A stretch of 64,000 nucleotides of DNA, taken from the NCBI RefSeq assembly GCF_001729965.1, contig NZ_JRWK01000003.1, forward strand, positions 62,001 through 126,000, given 5' to 3'. The position numbers were made by a program, and so were the translations under genes. The DNA comes from Methanosphaera sp. WGK6. GTDB lineage: Archaea > Methanobacteriota > Methanobacteria > Methanobacteriales > Methanobacteriaceae. Shown one piece after another: positions 42,799-55,077 of the stretch. The notes beneath the pieces are model-generated. The model saw nothing but the letters and a program-made list of their open reading frames with translations, was not told the DNA's origin and did not search any database. The first letter of the stretch is position 1. Each line of letters opens with the position of its first letter.

Positions 42799-44325
42799 TT
42801 ATATTCCCATATCATCTATAAATTCTTCTTGTTCTTCACGTTCTAACTCTTCTTTTCGTTTAGCTTTCTCCCATTCTTTAAGAATATCTAAGTCACTACC
42901 AATACTTGTTCCTTCAAATTCTTTAACTTTTACCATTGTTGGTATTTTAGTCATTTGACCAAGTACTACGGCTTCACCTACATTTAATGATGGGAGTTGT
43001 TTTAGTAAATCTTCACTTAAACTTTCACTACTTCTCTGTACATGTGATTGATCTCCTGGTTCTACCAGACGAAGTATTATCATATTATTTACTTGTGATA
43101 ATGCACTACTGTCTAATGATTTAGGACTTTGACTTATTAAACATAGCCCCACACCAAATTTACGTCCTTCTCTTGCAATTCTTCCAATTATACTTTTAGA
43201 TTTTGTGCTTCTACCTTCTGCTGCAAGGATATGTGCTTCTTCAATTACACAAAATATTGGATATTCTAGTTGTTGTCCACTTTTACCTGTTCTCGTGTTT
43301 TTTCGTCTTTTTAGAATATTTGTTAATGTGTGATTTACTATGATGTCTGTTGCTCTTTCATCAACAGAACCTAAACTCACTACATTTACTTTTCCACGAG
43401 CTATTGAATCTACAATATCTGATGTATCTACTGATTCAAGTAATGTAGAATATTTCCGTTTCATATCTTCTAGTTTGAATATAACTTGTTGAACTGTTTC
43501 TTCATGTTTGTTTTTCTTATCTTCATTTTGCATACTTAGTAATGTTGAACTAAGATTTTCAAGCATTAAATCTATGAAATTAACATTTTCTGGAGCTTTG
43601 TTGTTATTAATAAGATCATTTGCATATTCATATGCATCACGCAAATATTTTTCCTGATTAACTGCACTATCGGGGATTGTTGCTAAGTCTTTATATTCGT
43701 GGATTTTTAGATCTCTTGGATTTATATTTGCTGTAAATGTTTTTTTACCACCATTTTTAAATTTAATATTACTATATTCGGAGTGCATATCAAAGACTAT
43801 TATTGTTCCATTTTTAGCTAGTAATTCATCTAGTATAACTGATGTTGTATTAGATTTACCTGCACCGGTCATAGCAAGTATGGCAAGATGTCGTGATACC
43901 ATTTTATTTACATCTAGTTTTATTGGAACATCTGGTTCTGTAAGTACTGAACCTATTTCAATTCCATTATTTTGTTGGAATATTTCTTGGAGTAGTTCTT
44001 TATCTGCCTTTTTTACTTCAGTACCTGGTGGTGCAGGAGTTCGTGGTATCTTAAGTTCATCTTTATCTCCTAGAATTGTAATGGTTCCTCTAATATAATG
44101 GTCTAAGTCACCTTCAATATTAAGAATTTTAGCTATTGTTTCGGGATTTCTAATACTTTCATCTAGTGTTGTGCTTCCTCTAAGTAGTGAATCTATCATT
44201 CCGAGAACTATTTTATCATTGTATTCTAAATATACATATTCTCCAACTTCTGGTGTTTTTTTAGATACAAATCCTACACTTATAGGACTTGTTTCTCCAA
44301 TACATCTACCTATTATTTCTGTCAT
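42799..44325 (-). CDS. herA: HerA DNA translocase (bipolar helicase)
   Basis: 508 residues of the FtsK/HerA superfamily. An N-terminal HAS barrel (about 1-95) precedes the ATPase with Walker A MTGAGKSNT (about residue 154), Walker B IFCVIEEAHILA, the arginine-finger region IAREGRKFGVGL and SQSP. The hexamer pumps DNA to the NurA nuclease for end resection by Mre11-Rad50. GGAGGATA precedes the ATG. Second gene of the operon. Confidence 0.95.
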   Translation of the reverse strand: MTEIIGRCIGETSPISVGFVSKKTPEVGEYVYLEYNDKIVLGMIDSLLRGSTTLDESIRNPETIAKILNIEGDLDHYIRGTITILGDKDELKIPRTPAPPGTEVKKADKELLQEIFQQNNGIEIGSVLTEPDVPIKLDVNKMVSRHLAILAMTGAGKSNTTSVILDELLAKNGTIIVFDMHSEYSNIKFKNGGKKTFTANINPRDLKIHEYKDLATIPDSAVNQEKYLRDAYEYANDLINNNKAPENVNFIDLMLENLSSTLLSMQNEDKKNKHEETVQQVIFKLEDMKRKYSTLLESVDTSDIVDSIARGKVNVVSLGSVDERATDIIVNHTLTNILKRRKNTRTGKSGQQLEYPIFCVIEEAHILAAEGRSTKSKSIIGRIAREGRKFGVGLCLISQSPKSLDSSALSQVNNMIILRLVEPGDQSHVQRSSESLSEDLLKQLPSLNVGEAVVLGQMTKIPTMVKVKEFEGTSIGSDLDILKEWEKAKRKEELEREEQEEFIDDMGI

Positions 44326-44350
44326 TTAAGTATCCTCCATTTTTATCTAA

Positions 44351-45505
44351 TTAGTTTAACATGTCACGTCCTGTTTTTTCAAAAATTTCTAATTTTCTTA
44401 TAATGTCTTTCATATCTTCATTGGTGATTAAAACTTCATTATGTGCTTTTTTTAGTATGTATGGGTAGCCATCAATACATGTACTGTATATTTCTTCAAG
44501 TAATGGTATTGCTTTTTCGTGGGTTATTGTTCGTGGAATTTCTATTTTCAATACATTTGAGTGATTATCTAGTCTTGTGAAAAATACAGTATAGGTAATG
44601 TCTGTTAATTCGCTTGAATTAATAGGATATTCTATGAGGAATTTTTGTCCTATTGAGTCATATCTTACCATTTTATTATTTTCTTTAGGAACTAAATTAC
44701 TAAGTCCTGGTTTTTTACAAGAATATTCAATTGCTGCTGCATCAGGTATTTTTTCATTAAAGAAGTCTTTTGTACTACTTGTTTTTGAAATACAAATTAT
44801 TTTATTTTTATAGTGGTTTAAAAGATGTGTTATACAAGTTAGTTGTTCTAATCCTTCAAAATATCTGAGAACATCAAATTCTATTTCATCAATGGCTATT
44901 TCTAGTTTTTTCTCCTCAATTACTTCACGTACTTTAAGTAAAATTTCTGATTTTTTGGTGATGGTTGTAACTTCTAATGGGAAATCCTTGTTTTCTATTG
45001 ATTTTTTAAGTTCACGACTATAATCTTTTAAAGTTCGAGTTATATCAGAATCTAGTTCATAGTTTGTTTTGAAATTCATTAGTGTTCCACGTATTGATCC
45101 ATCCATTAACATATAGTCTATTTCTTCATGTTTTTGTAGTGTATCTATTGTACTTTTAAGCTCTAGTATATTCATGTGTTGTGATAATAAACTATCCATA
45201 TTTTTACTTCTTATTGTTGATATGATGTTAATATCACATGTTGCTGATTCTTTTAACATGCCTTCAGTTGGACTTGATATTATTGTTTGGCTGTCTATAG
45301 CATATACAAAGTATGCCATGAATTTTGTTTTGTTAAAACTACCATCTATTGCTGCAAATACTTTATCTTGTTTATCTTTAGTAAATATGTATTCTGTGTA
45401 ATCTTTTCTTATTTTTGAGGTATCAATACTGTTTTGTAGTTCATTGAAAAATGTGGTGATTTCTTTTTTACGTTCTATTGTTTTACCATATAATGGTTCT
45501 AACAT
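44351..45505 (-). CDS. nurA: NurA nuclease
   Basis: 384 residues. NurA family features are AAIDGSFNKT (first metal Asp, about residue 52) and YMLMDGSIRG (about 131-140), with a C-terminal block GYPYILKKAHNEVLI carrying the late conserved residues. The dimer sits on the HerA hexamer and degrades DNA strands at breaks. First gene of nurA-herA-mre11-rad50 as transcribed on the minus strand; 25 bases separate it from herA. GGAGG lies 11 bases before the ATG, a slightly long spacing. Confidence 0.9.
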   Translation of the reverse strand: MLEPLYGKTIERKKEITTFFNELQNSIDTSKIRKDYTEYIFTKDKQDKVFAAIDGSFNKTKFMAYFVYAIDSQTIISSPTEGMLKESATCDINIISTIRSKNMDSLLSQHMNILELKSTIDTLQKHEEIDYMLMDGSIRGTLMNFKTNYELDSDITRTLKDYSRELKKSIENKDFPLEVTTITKKSEILLKVREVIEEKKLEIAIDEIEFDVLRYFEGLEQLTCITHLLNHYKNKIICISKTSSTKDFFNEKIPDAAAIEYSCKKPGLSNLVPKENNKMVRYDSIGQKFLIEYPINSSELTDITYTVFFTRLDNHSNVLKIEIPRTITHEKAIPLLEEIYSTCIDGYPYILKKAHNEVLITNEDMKDIIRKLEIFEKTGRDMLN

Positions 45506-45855
45506 TTCTTCTTAGACCTCCATTTTTTTAATTTTTTCATGTTCACTTATTTTCTTAATTATTATCTATGTAAGTCATCCTATCAAAAATTTTATCATTA
45601 ATTTTCATGTTTTTAAAATTTCTTATTTCATATTTTTTTTTATTTAAATAATATTGTCATTATTTATTTTAGATAATAATTATTATACATTATTATTTGT
45701 TAATTATATTTATTTAATTCTTTTATTTTCTAATTTAATTTGATTAAATTGTACTTTTCAATGTTATAATGGGGCTTTTTTTTGGAAGTATAGAATGTGT
45801 TATTAATTAGAAATAAGAAAATGTATTAATAGAAATTAAATATGGGTGGATTTAA
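45506..45855. other. Divergent control region nurA / 45856 gene
   Basis: 350 bases, very A/T-rich, between divergent genes. It must carry the promoter of the nurA operon and that of the plus-strand gene; several TATA-like stretches exist and none stands out. GGGTGGA at 45844-45850 is the SD of the plus-strand gene. No gene or RNA seen. Confidence 0.4.
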
Positions 45856-46326
45856 TTGCAGATAATTACTAAAGATGAAAATAAAATTTTATTATTAATC
45901 AAAAATAATATTGATAAATATCCTACAAGTATTTCCTATGAAACTATTAGGGAAATTCTAGATGTATCTGAAACAGAAGTTGTGGATTTACTTAATTCTC
46001 TTCAAAATAAACATTTTCTTGAAGTAGATATGAATACTAAAGAAGTAACTTATGATAATTTAAATGAAGAAATTAAAGTAGTGGAAAATAAATCTGAATT
46101 AAAAAAATTCATGTTAAATAAAACAGAAGAAGATGCTTATGTAATTATCCAAGAGGTCATATCTAAATATGAAGGTTATGTTCCACGATATATACTAGAA
46201 GGTGCATTATTATATGGTGAGTTAGAACTCACACCTAAAAGAACATATAATATTATTGTATCTCTAGAAAATAAGAAGTTATTAAATAAAGTAAGACGTG
46301 CTGATGGTGAATATTATACTATCTGA
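45856..46326 (+). CDS. Probable tandem winged-helix protein, unknown
   Basis: 156 residues, no hydrophobic segment. The first ~60 residues (ILLLIKNNIDKYPTSISYET, IREILDVSETEVVDLLNSLQ) look like a helix-turn-helix, and the last ~60 (AYVIIQEVISKYEGYVPRYI, LTPKRTYNIIVSLENKKLL) like a second winged helix ending in a YYTI strand. A DNA-binding or regulatory role is inferred from this pattern only; no named family is recognised. Start is TTG, five bases after GGGTGGA. It stands alone, divergent from the nurA operon. Confidence 0.65.
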   Translation: MQIITKDENKILLLIKNNIDKYPTSISYETIREILDVSETEVVDLLNSLQNKHFLEVDMNTKEVTYDNLNEEIKVVENKSELKKFMLNKTEEDAYVIIQEVISKYEGYVPRYILEGALLYGELELTPKRTYNIIVSLENKKLLNKVRRADGEYYTI

Positions 46327-46481
46327 TTAGTTTTCATCATCTTTTCTATTTTTTTTATAACCTTAGTTCCTTTTGGTCTATGAATTTTATTATTTTTATT
46401 TTAGATAATTTTTTAAATTTATAATGATATATCTATTCTATAGAATATTTTTTTATTAAAAAAAATTAGGAGTTTATTATT

Positions 46482-47462
46482 TTGATTTTAATTGTTGGTG
46501 GAGCCGGATATATTGGTTCTCATGTAAATAAGTCTTTAAATGAAGCAGGATATGAAACAATTGTCTTAGATAATCTAAGTTATGGACACGAAGAATCAGT
46601 TAAATGGGGTAGACTATGCAACTGTGATTTAAGTAATATTGATGATGTAGATGAAGTATTTAATAAATATGATATTTCTGCAGTAATGCATTTCTCATCA
46701 TTTATAGATGTAGGTGAATCAGTAACAAATCCTGAAAAATATTATAACAACAATGTAGTAAACACAATGAATTTATTGCATGTAATGTTAAAACACAATG
46801 TTAAAAAATTCATATTTTCTTCTACATGTGCAACATATGGAATACCTCAAAAAATACCCTTAGTAGAAGACCATCCACAAAATCCAATAAATCCCTATGG
46901 ATGGACAAAACTAATGGTTGAGAGAATATTAAAAGATTATGATACAGCATATGGATTAAAATCAGTAATACTTCGTTATTTCAATGCATCAGGAGCTGAT
47001 GCATCTGGAATAATAGGAGAATGGCATAACCCAGAAACACATTTAATACCATTAATATTAGATGCAGCAATAGGAAAACGAGAAAATATTAAAATTTTTG
47101 GAACAGATTATGATACACCTGATGGAACATGTATAAGGGATTATATTCATGTTACTGATCTTGCTGATGCACATATAAAATCACTTCAATATCTAGAAAA
47201 AAATAATGAAAGCAATCAATTTAACCTAGGAAATGGACAAGGATTCTCAGTAAAAGAAGTTATAGAATCTGTAAAAGAAGTTACAAACAAAGAATTCCAA
47301 GTAATAGAAACAGAAAGACGAGAAGGGGATCCAGCAATACTCATAGGTAGTTCAAAAAAAGCAAAAGAAACACTAGGTTGGAATCCACAATACACAGATA
47401 TAAAACAAATAATTGAAACAGCATGGAATTGGCATAAAAAATTAAACAAGGAATACCTATGA
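46482..47462 (+). CDS. galE: UDP-glucose 4-epimerase
   Basis: 326 residues, extended SDR. GGAGYIGSH at residues 5-13 binds NAD; SSTCATYG and YGWTK provide the Ser/Thr and Tyr-x-x-x-Lys catalytic residues; RYFNASGAD and CIRDYIHVTDLA are GalE signatures. It interconverts UDP-glucose and UDP-galactose, using GalU product. Start is TTG with TAGGAG about nine bases upstream. Its stop overlaps the start of the next glycosyltransferase gene (ATGA), so the two are coupled and probably act in one glycan pathway. Confidence 0.93.
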   Translation: MILIVGGAGYIGSHVNKSLNEAGYETIVLDNLSYGHEESVKWGRLCNCDLSNIDDVDEVFNKYDISAVMHFSSFIDVGESVTNPEKYYNNNVVNTMNLLHVMLKHNVKKFIFSSTCATYGIPQKIPLVEDHPQNPINPYGWTKLMVERILKDYDTAYGLKSVILRYFNASGADASGIIGEWHNPETHLIPLILDAAIGKRENIKIFGTDYDTPDGTCIRDYIHVTDLADAHIKSLQYLEKNNESNQFNLGNGQGFSVKEVIESVKEVTNKEFQVIETERREGDPAILIGSSKKAKETLGWNPQYTDIKQIIETAWNWHKKLNKEYL

Positions 47463-48472
47463 ACAACACAGTATGTGCAGTAGTAGTAACATTTAATCGT
47501 AAAGAACTATTAATTAAATGTCTAGATTCACTATTAAATCAAACATTAAAACCTGATGCAATATACATAGTAGATAATAACTCAACAGACAACACACCAG
47601 AACTACTAAAACAAAACAACTATCTAACTCAAACATCAATCATAAATACAAATGAAATATGGACATCACAAACAAAATATGATGAAGTAAAAATCAAATA
47701 CATTCATTTACCTGAAAACATAGGTGGTGCTGGAGGATTCTATCATGGAGTCAAAGAAGCATATGACGATAACTATGATTTTATATGGATAATGGATGAT
47801 GATGCTTTTCCAACAAAAACATGTCTTGAAAATCTAAAACCATACTTCAACTTAGAAGATACAGTAGGACTAGCAAGTCTAAAATTAGATCTAGAAGATA
47901 ATATATTATATCATCATAGAGGATACTTTAACTTTAAACATGGACTACCCATACAAGAACACATAACAGATGAAGATATTAAAAATCCAGTAAAAGATAT
48001 AGATATGGTATCATTTGTAGGATTACTTGTAAAAAGAGAAGCAATAACAAAAATTGGTTTTCCAAAAAAAGAATTCTTCATACATACAGATGATTTAGAA
48101 TACTGTATTAGACTTAGAAGTGTAGGAAAAATTAAATTAATACCTAAAAGTATAATAAAACATGCAGAAGGTAGTGTAAAAGGAACATTTAAAAAAACAG
48201 TACTTGGTATAACAGCAAATAGACGACCATATGACAAACTATGGATAAACTATTATATGCAAAGAAATCTCATATGGATTGGGAGAAAATATTCTGAAAA
48301 CAAACTATCATTATACACAACAATTCTAAAAAATTATCTCATGACAATTATAGGAATACTAGTATTTGATGATCATAAATATAGAAGAATCAAATTCTTC
48401 ACAAATGCATATCTTGATGGATTTAAATCAAATTTTGATAATAAAAAAGCAAAACAGATTTTATATAACTAA
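47459..48472 (+). CDS. Family 2 glycosyltransferase (GlfT/rhamnosyltransferase-like)
   Basis: 337 residues, GT-A fold. AVVVTFNRKELL at the N terminus, DAIYIVDNNSTD (nucleotide site), DFIWIMDDDAFP (DxD-type metal motif, about residue 120) and a later FIHTDDLEYCIRL with catalytic-base candidates. The ENIGGAGGF segment is typical of galactofuranosyl- and rhamnosyl-transferases of the GlfT group. No membrane helices. Overlapped by galE (4 bases), suggesting use of UDP-galactose or a derivative; rhamnose from the Rml genes is the other candidate donor. Likely builds surface polysaccharide or glycoprotein. Confidence 0.85.
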   Translation: MNNTVCAVVVTFNRKELLIKCLDSLLNQTLKPDAIYIVDNNSTDNTPELLKQNNYLTQTSIINTNEIWTSQTKYDEVKIKYIHLPENIGGAGGFYHGVKEAYDDNYDFIWIMDDDAFPTKTCLENLKPYFNLEDTVGLASLKLDLEDNILYHHRGYFNFKHGLPIQEHITDEDIKNPVKDIDMVSFVGLLVKREAITKIGFPKKEFFIHTDDLEYCIRLRSVGKIKLIPKSIIKHAEGSVKGTFKKTVLGITANRRPYDKLWINYYMQRNLIWIGRKYSENKLSLYTTILKNYLMTIIGILVFDDHKYRRIKFFTNAYLDGFKSNFDNKKAKQILYN

Positions 48473-48498
48473 AACTAATAATTTGGAGGAACTATATA

Positions 48499-49485
48499 AT
48501 GGGAGTAAAATTTAAAGACATAACAAATCCAGAACCTATTGGAATGAAAGAATTACGAGGAAAAATACTAACAATTGATGCTTCAAATACAATATACAAA
48601 TTCTTATCAAGTATGAGACAAGCAGATGGAACACCATTAAAAGACATAAATGGTAATATAACATCACATTTAAATGGAATAATGTTTCAAACAGCCACAC
48701 TAATTGAAAAAGAAATAAAACCAGTATATGTATTTGATGGAAAAGCTCCCGAACTAAAAAAAGAAACCCAACAAAAAAGAATTCAGGTTAAAAAAGAATC
48801 AGAACAAAAATACATTGAAGCAAAAAATGCGGGAGATGTGGAAAATGCAAGAAAATATGCTGCAAGAACAACACACATCAATCGTGAAATAATAGAATCC
48901 TCTAAAAAATTACTTGATTTAATGGGTATACCCTACATACAATCAAAAACAGAAGGAGAAGCACAAGCATCATACATGGTAGCTCAAAATGATGCATGGG
49001 CAGTTGTTTCACAAGATTATGATTGTCTTCAATTTGGAGCAACAAGAATGCTTAAAAACTTCAGATTATCCAAAAAACAATCTAAAAATCTAGAATTAAT
49101 ATCACTCGAAAAAACATTAAAAGAACTAGAATTAACAAGAGAACAATTAGTGGATGTAGCAATGCTTGTAGGAACTGATTTTAATGAAGGAGTATATGGA
49201 ATTGGTGCTAAAAAAGGAATTAAACTCATACATAAACATGGAACATTAGAAAATGCTTTAAGAGAATTAGATGAAACTATGGAAGTAGATCCTGATTTAA
49301 TAAGAGAAATATTCCTGAATCCTGATGTTGTTACAGATTATGATTTAACATTCAGAAGACCTAAAAAAGAACAATTAATTGATTTTTTATGTGGGGATCA
49401 TGATTTTGATGAACTAAGAACAACAAATGCAATAAAAAAATTACAACAAAAAACAGCACAAACTAGCCTTGAAAATTGGTTTTAA
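48499..49485 (+). CDS. fen: Flap endonuclease 1
   Basis: 328 residues of the archaeal FEN1/XPG family. The N-terminal nuclease motif contains KILTIDASNTIYKFLSS and VYVFDGKAPELKK; the internal motif has EGEAQASYMV and VSQDYDCLQFGA with the metal-binding acids, and VGTDFNEGVYGIGAKKGIKL is the helix-hairpin-helix. The very C terminus QTSLENWF is a PCNA-interacting (PIP) motif. It removes RNA-DNA flaps at Okazaki fragments and in repair. GGAGGA precedes the ATG. Length normal. Confidence 0.96.
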   Translation: MGVKFKDITNPEPIGMKELRGKILTIDASNTIYKFLSSMRQADGTPLKDINGNITSHLNGIMFQTATLIEKEIKPVYVFDGKAPELKKETQQKRIQVKKESEQKYIEAKNAGDVENARKYAARTTHINREIIESSKKLLDLMGIPYIQSKTEGEAQASYMVAQNDAWAVVSQDYDCLQFGATRMLKNFRLSKKQSKNLELISLEKTLKELELTREQLVDVAMLVGTDFNEGVYGIGAKKGIKLIHKHGTLENALRELDETMEVDPDLIREIFLNPDVVTDYDLTFRRPKKEQLIDFLCGDHDFDELRTTNAIKKLQQKTAQTSLENWF

Positions 49486-49520
49486 AAGATAATAATGGGG
49501 GAGTGAATACATAAAACTAT

Positions 49521-50774
49521 TTATGTACCAACATCCCAACTATTCATATATTTTTCTTGTTCTTGAGATAATTGATCTATTTCTACACCCATAGCTTTAA
49601 GTTTTAATCTTGCTATTTCAGTATCTACTTCATCTCTTGTTTTATAAACTCCAGGTTCCATATCTTCATTTAATAATCTTTTCGCTGATAATGCTTGCAT
49701 TGCAAAACTTAAATCCATAATTTCTGCAGGATGTCCTTGTCCATGTTCACCTGCAAGATTCACTAGTCTTCCACCAGCTAATAGGTAGATGTTACGTCCA
49801 TCAGGCATTTCAAATCCTTCAATGTCTGGTTTTAATAATTCTCTATTCACTGCTTGAGCTGCAAGATCATTTTCATTAATTTCCACATTAAAATGACCTG
49901 AATTAGCTAACATACAACCATCTTTCACATGTTTAAAGTCATCACCAGAAATAATATCACGATTACCTGTTGCTGTTACTACAATATCTGCTTCTTCAAG
50001 TGCTTTTTGAACAGTCATTACTCTGTATCCATCCATTTTTGCTTCTAGTGCTCTAATAGGATCTACTTCTGTAACAATTACATTTGCCCCAAGACCATCT
50101 GCTCTCATAGCAATTCCTCTTCCACACCATCCATAACCACATACAACTACAGTTTGTCCTGCAATTACAGAATTTGTTGTTCCCATAATTGAATCAAAAG
50201 TAGATTGTCCTGTTCCATACCTGTTATCAAATAAATATTTCATATATGAATCATTTACAGCCATAACTGGTATTTTTAATGCATTATCGTGATGCATAGC
50301 TTTTAATCTATGAATACCTGTTGTAGTTTCTTCACATCCACCTCTTAGTTTTTCAAGTAATTCTGGTCTTTCTTTATGTATTAAAAAGATTAAATCGGCT
50401 CCATCATCAATAACAATGTCTGGTTCATAATCTAATACTTTGTTTAATTGTTCATAGTATTCTTCGTTAGTTTGACCAGTCCAACCATACATGTTTAATC
50501 CTAATTTTGCACCTGCAGCAGTCGCATCATCTTGTGTTGATAGAGGGTTGCATCCAGTCATTACAACTTCAGCACCTCCTGCTTGTAATGTTAGACCTAA
50601 GTTTATTGTCTTAGGTTCTAAATGTAAACAGGATCCAATAGTGATTCCTTCAAATGGTTTTGTTTCTTCAAATTCTTTTTTGATACTTTCTAAAACAGGC
50701 ATATGTCTTTGAACCCATTTGATTTTCTTTTCTCCTTCTGGAGCTAAATTAATATCTTTTATGTCATATGTCAT
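49521..50774 (-). CDS. ahcY: Adenosylhomocysteinase (S-inosyl-L-homocysteine hydrolase type possible)
   Basis: 417 residues. NAD-binding GYGWCGRGIAMRA, the substrate and catalytic region YGTGQSTFDSIM, and SGHFNVEI are family signatures. It cleaves S-adenosylhomocysteine (in some methanogens S-inosylhomocysteine) to homocysteine, clearing the product of methyltransferases. The C-terminal Lys-Tyr end of the eukaryotic/bacterial enzyme is absent, as in archaeal forms. Start is taken as the second of two close ATGs (50774), seven bases after GAGGATG; the first (50783) lies inside that SD. Monocistronic. Confidence 0.93.
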   Translation of the reverse strand: MTYDIKDINLAPEGEKKIKWVQRHMPVLESIKKEFEETKPFEGITIGSCLHLEPKTINLGLTLQAGGAEVVMTGCNPLSTQDDATAAGAKLGLNMYGWTGQTNEEYYEQLNKVLDYEPDIVIDDGADLIFLIHKERPELLEKLRGGCEETTTGIHRLKAMHHDNALKIPVMAVNDSYMKYLFDNRYGTGQSTFDSIMGTTNSVIAGQTVVVCGYGWCGRGIAMRADGLGANVIVTEVDPIRALEAKMDGYRVMTVQKALEEADIVVTATGNRDIISGDDFKHVKDGCMLANSGHFNVEINENDLAAQAVNRELLKPDIEGFEMPDGRNIYLLAGGRLVNLAGEHGQGHPAEIMDLSFAMQALSAKRLLNEDMEPGVYKTRDEVDTEIARLKLKAMGVEIDQLSQEQEKYMNSWDVGT

Positions 50775-50963
50775 TAAATTCATCCTCTTCGAAAAATATT
50801 TATTAATATAATATATCTATTTGTTAGTTATTAGTATTTTATATATAATTTAGAATATATTACTTGTTTTATAAGAATTGGATTAATAAAATAAAAAAAT
50901 AGTTTAATAAAAGAAAAGTAGGGGGAGAAGAGGAAAATTCTATATTATAGGGGTTTTGAGTAT

Positions 50964-53153
<2,190 letters not shown>

Positions 53154-53296
53154 AATGTTTTCCTCCATATTTTTTTTTATTTATTTTATTTACTTTTTGT
53201 AATTATAATTATGTATTTCTATATATAAATGTTGTTTAATTATTATTTTTGTATCATCTTTTAGTTACTTTTTGTAATAATAAGTTTCATCGTAAT

Positions 53297-53314
53297 AGTA
53301 TATATACTTTTCGG
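53297..53314 (-). promoter_or_regulatory. BRE and TATA box of the CDC48 gene
   Basis: On the minus strand CCGAAAAGTATATATACT: a purine-rich BRE (CCGAAAA) directly before a TATA box (TATATAC). This is the clearest archaeal promoter in the window. Transcription should start about 25 bases downstream, near 53275, giving a leader of roughly 120 bases before the ATG at 53153. Confidence 0.7.
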
Positions 53315-53390
53315 TTAATTTAAAAATATATTATTTTATTATTCAAAAATAAATATAACAAACTATTTTATAAAAAAAAGGTGATGATAT

Positions 53391-54722
53391 TTATCTAATA
53401 GATCCACCAATACCTATTAAATATTTCTCAACAATAAATCTATCTTCTTTACTAAAAGTAGTATAATTGAAAGTTATACTTTTATAACCTTCCTTGATTT
53501 GTTTACCTAAATATATGTCTTTTACATGAATATCTATAACTTCATCAATACTATTTAATAAATCTAATAATATATTCTCATCACTAGTGCAGGGTAAAAC
53601 AACTGAAACATCAAACATATATTGTTTCAAATGTTTCTTTTTCCATTCATATGTTTCTTCATCAGATAATATATTTATATTAGATATTTTTAAAGTTATG
53701 ATTTTATCTCTTAAATTTTTTATAGTAACAGTATCAGCATCCATGGATTGTATAATACCTATATGTATTTTCTTAGAATATTGATGTTCAAACCCTTTTT
53801 CTTTTCCAATGGATGATTTAATAACATTCAAATCATGAGTTAAACTACTAATAGCTTTATCTGATCTACCTAATGCTTCTTCATATTCATCTAAATGTTT
53901 TGCAGAATCACTCATATCTTCTACAAATTCCTGTTCATTATTTTCATCAATAAGTTTTGCTAATCGTTCACATTCTTCAACTAATATTTTTCTAGAAATT
54001 GCTGTTTGTTTATTTGATTTTTGTATTGAATAATATAAATAGGGGTTTTGTGAAACAATACGACTAATCATATCTAACATTAAACTATAAACAGGACTAG
54101 CGAATTCTCTTGATTTTTTAACACTTATATTTAATTTTCTAATAGTTGATGCAATTGCAATATATGAAAAATGAGTTAATCCTTGAACAACACTCATAGT
54201 CTTATCATGTTCTTCAGGTGTACTTATTACAATATGAGCATCTTGTTTTTTAAGATATTGGTATACTTTATCAAACCATAATTCACATCTATCCTCAACA
54301 GGTGTTAATATAATTGACTGACCTTCAATTGAAGGAACACGTGGTCCAAACATAGGGTGACATGGTAATATCTCTGTATTTCTAGGAGCATATTCTTTAA
54401 GTGCTTGAGCAGGTTCAGTTTTTACAGAAGTAACATCCATCAACAAGGAATTTTCAGGAGCATTTGGTGCGACTTCTTTAATTGTTTGAATCATATATTC
54501 AATAGGTACACTAAATATAATTATATCTGCATCTTTTATAGATTCAATATTATTATCACTATAATTAACATCTATTTTTTTAGCTACTTTTGATCCTGAA
54601 ATTTTGTTACGACTTGTGATTGTAATATTAAAACCATCTTGTTTAAGTTTCTCTGCAATCCATTTACCTAAACCTCGTGTACCTCCTATAATGGTAATAT
54701 TAATATTTTTATCACATGTCAT
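53391..54722 (-). CDS. tyrA: Prephenate dehydrogenase with C-terminal extra domain
   Basis: 443 residues. N-terminal NAD(P) fold with GGTRGLGKWIAEKL (about residues 13-26), VTSVKTEP and LPCHPMFGPRVPS (the conserved His region) and a helical dimer domain to about 280, all as in archaeal TyrA (oxidative decarboxylation of prephenate to 4-hydroxyphenylpyruvate for tyrosine). About 150 further residues follow, ending in a beta-alpha-beta pattern (MFDVSVVLPCTSDENILLDL, SITFNYTTFSKEDRFIVE) that looks like the ferredoxin-fold anticodon-binding domain of phenylalanyl-tRNA synthetase; its job may be amino-acid sensing. Known methanogen TyrA proteins of ~440 residues have the same plan. AAGGATTGATG precedes the ATG. 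Confidence 0.85.
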   Translation of the reverse strand: MTCDKNINITIIGGTRGLGKWIAEKLKQDGFNITITSRNKISGSKVAKKIDVNYSDNNIESIKDADIIIFSVPIEYMIQTIKEVAPNAPENSLLMDVTSVKTEPAQALKEYAPRNTEILPCHPMFGPRVPSIEGQSIILTPVEDRCELWFDKVYQYLKKQDAHIVISTPEEHDKTMSVVQGLTHFSYIAIASTIRKLNISVKKSREFASPVYSLMLDMISRIVSQNPYLYYSIQKSNKQTAISRKILVEECERLAKLIDENNEQEFVEDMSDSAKHLDEYEEALGRSDKAISSLTHDLNVIKSSIGKEKGFEHQYSKKIHIGIIQSMDADTVTIKNLRDKIITLKISNINILSDEETYEWKKKHLKQYMFDVSVVLPCTSDENILLDLLNSIDEVIDIHVKDIYLGKQIKEGYKSITFNYTTFSKEDRFIVEKYLIGIGGSIR

Positions 54723-54768
54723 AACATCAATCCTTTTATCTATAATGTTTATTTTTATTTTTATTTCT

Positions 54769-55077
54769 TTATATTTCTATTCTTGGTATCTTATGTTTAC
54801 TGTAATATTTGTTTATAACTTCAAGTAATTCCATTACTTTGGGGTTATTTAGAATTTCAGTAAATGAAGTTAATTCATTATTACTTTTTAAATATAATCC
54901 TCTTCGTTTTATGGGCTGTCCTCGAACTGATGGATTTATTTCTACAAATACTGTCTGATTATTATTTTGTTCTGGTGTTTTAACGACAAATACGCCTTCA
55001 ATATTTGTAGGTATACGTTCCCATGCTTCTGTTTGTTCAATTGCTTTTACTAATCTTTTTTTCTGTTCTTCATTCAT
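54769..55077 (-). CDS. Conserved small protein, unknown
   Basis: 102 residues, soluble, rich in charged residues. It begins with a helical MNEEQKKRLVKAIEQTEAWERI, then beta-like GVFVVKTPEQ, TVFVEINPSVRGQPIKRRGL, and a final helix LEVINKYYSKHKIPRIEI. No family is recognised with confidence; the compact alpha-beta layout suggests a conserved archaeal protein. It lies 47 bases upstream of tyrA on the same strand and could share its transcript. The SD region is weak (AAGGTGAATTAAAAATATCATT). Confidence 0.6.
   Translation of the reverse strand: MNEEQKKRLVKAIEQTEAWERIPTNIEGVFVVKTPEQNNNQTVFVEINPSVRGQPIKRRGLYLKSNNELTSFTEILNNPKVMELLEVINKYYSKHKIPRIEI

Noticed and set aside
45856-46326. Assigning the 156-residue protein to the NurA-HerA repair set
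   Set aside because: It is divergently transcribed and shows only weak winged-helix character.
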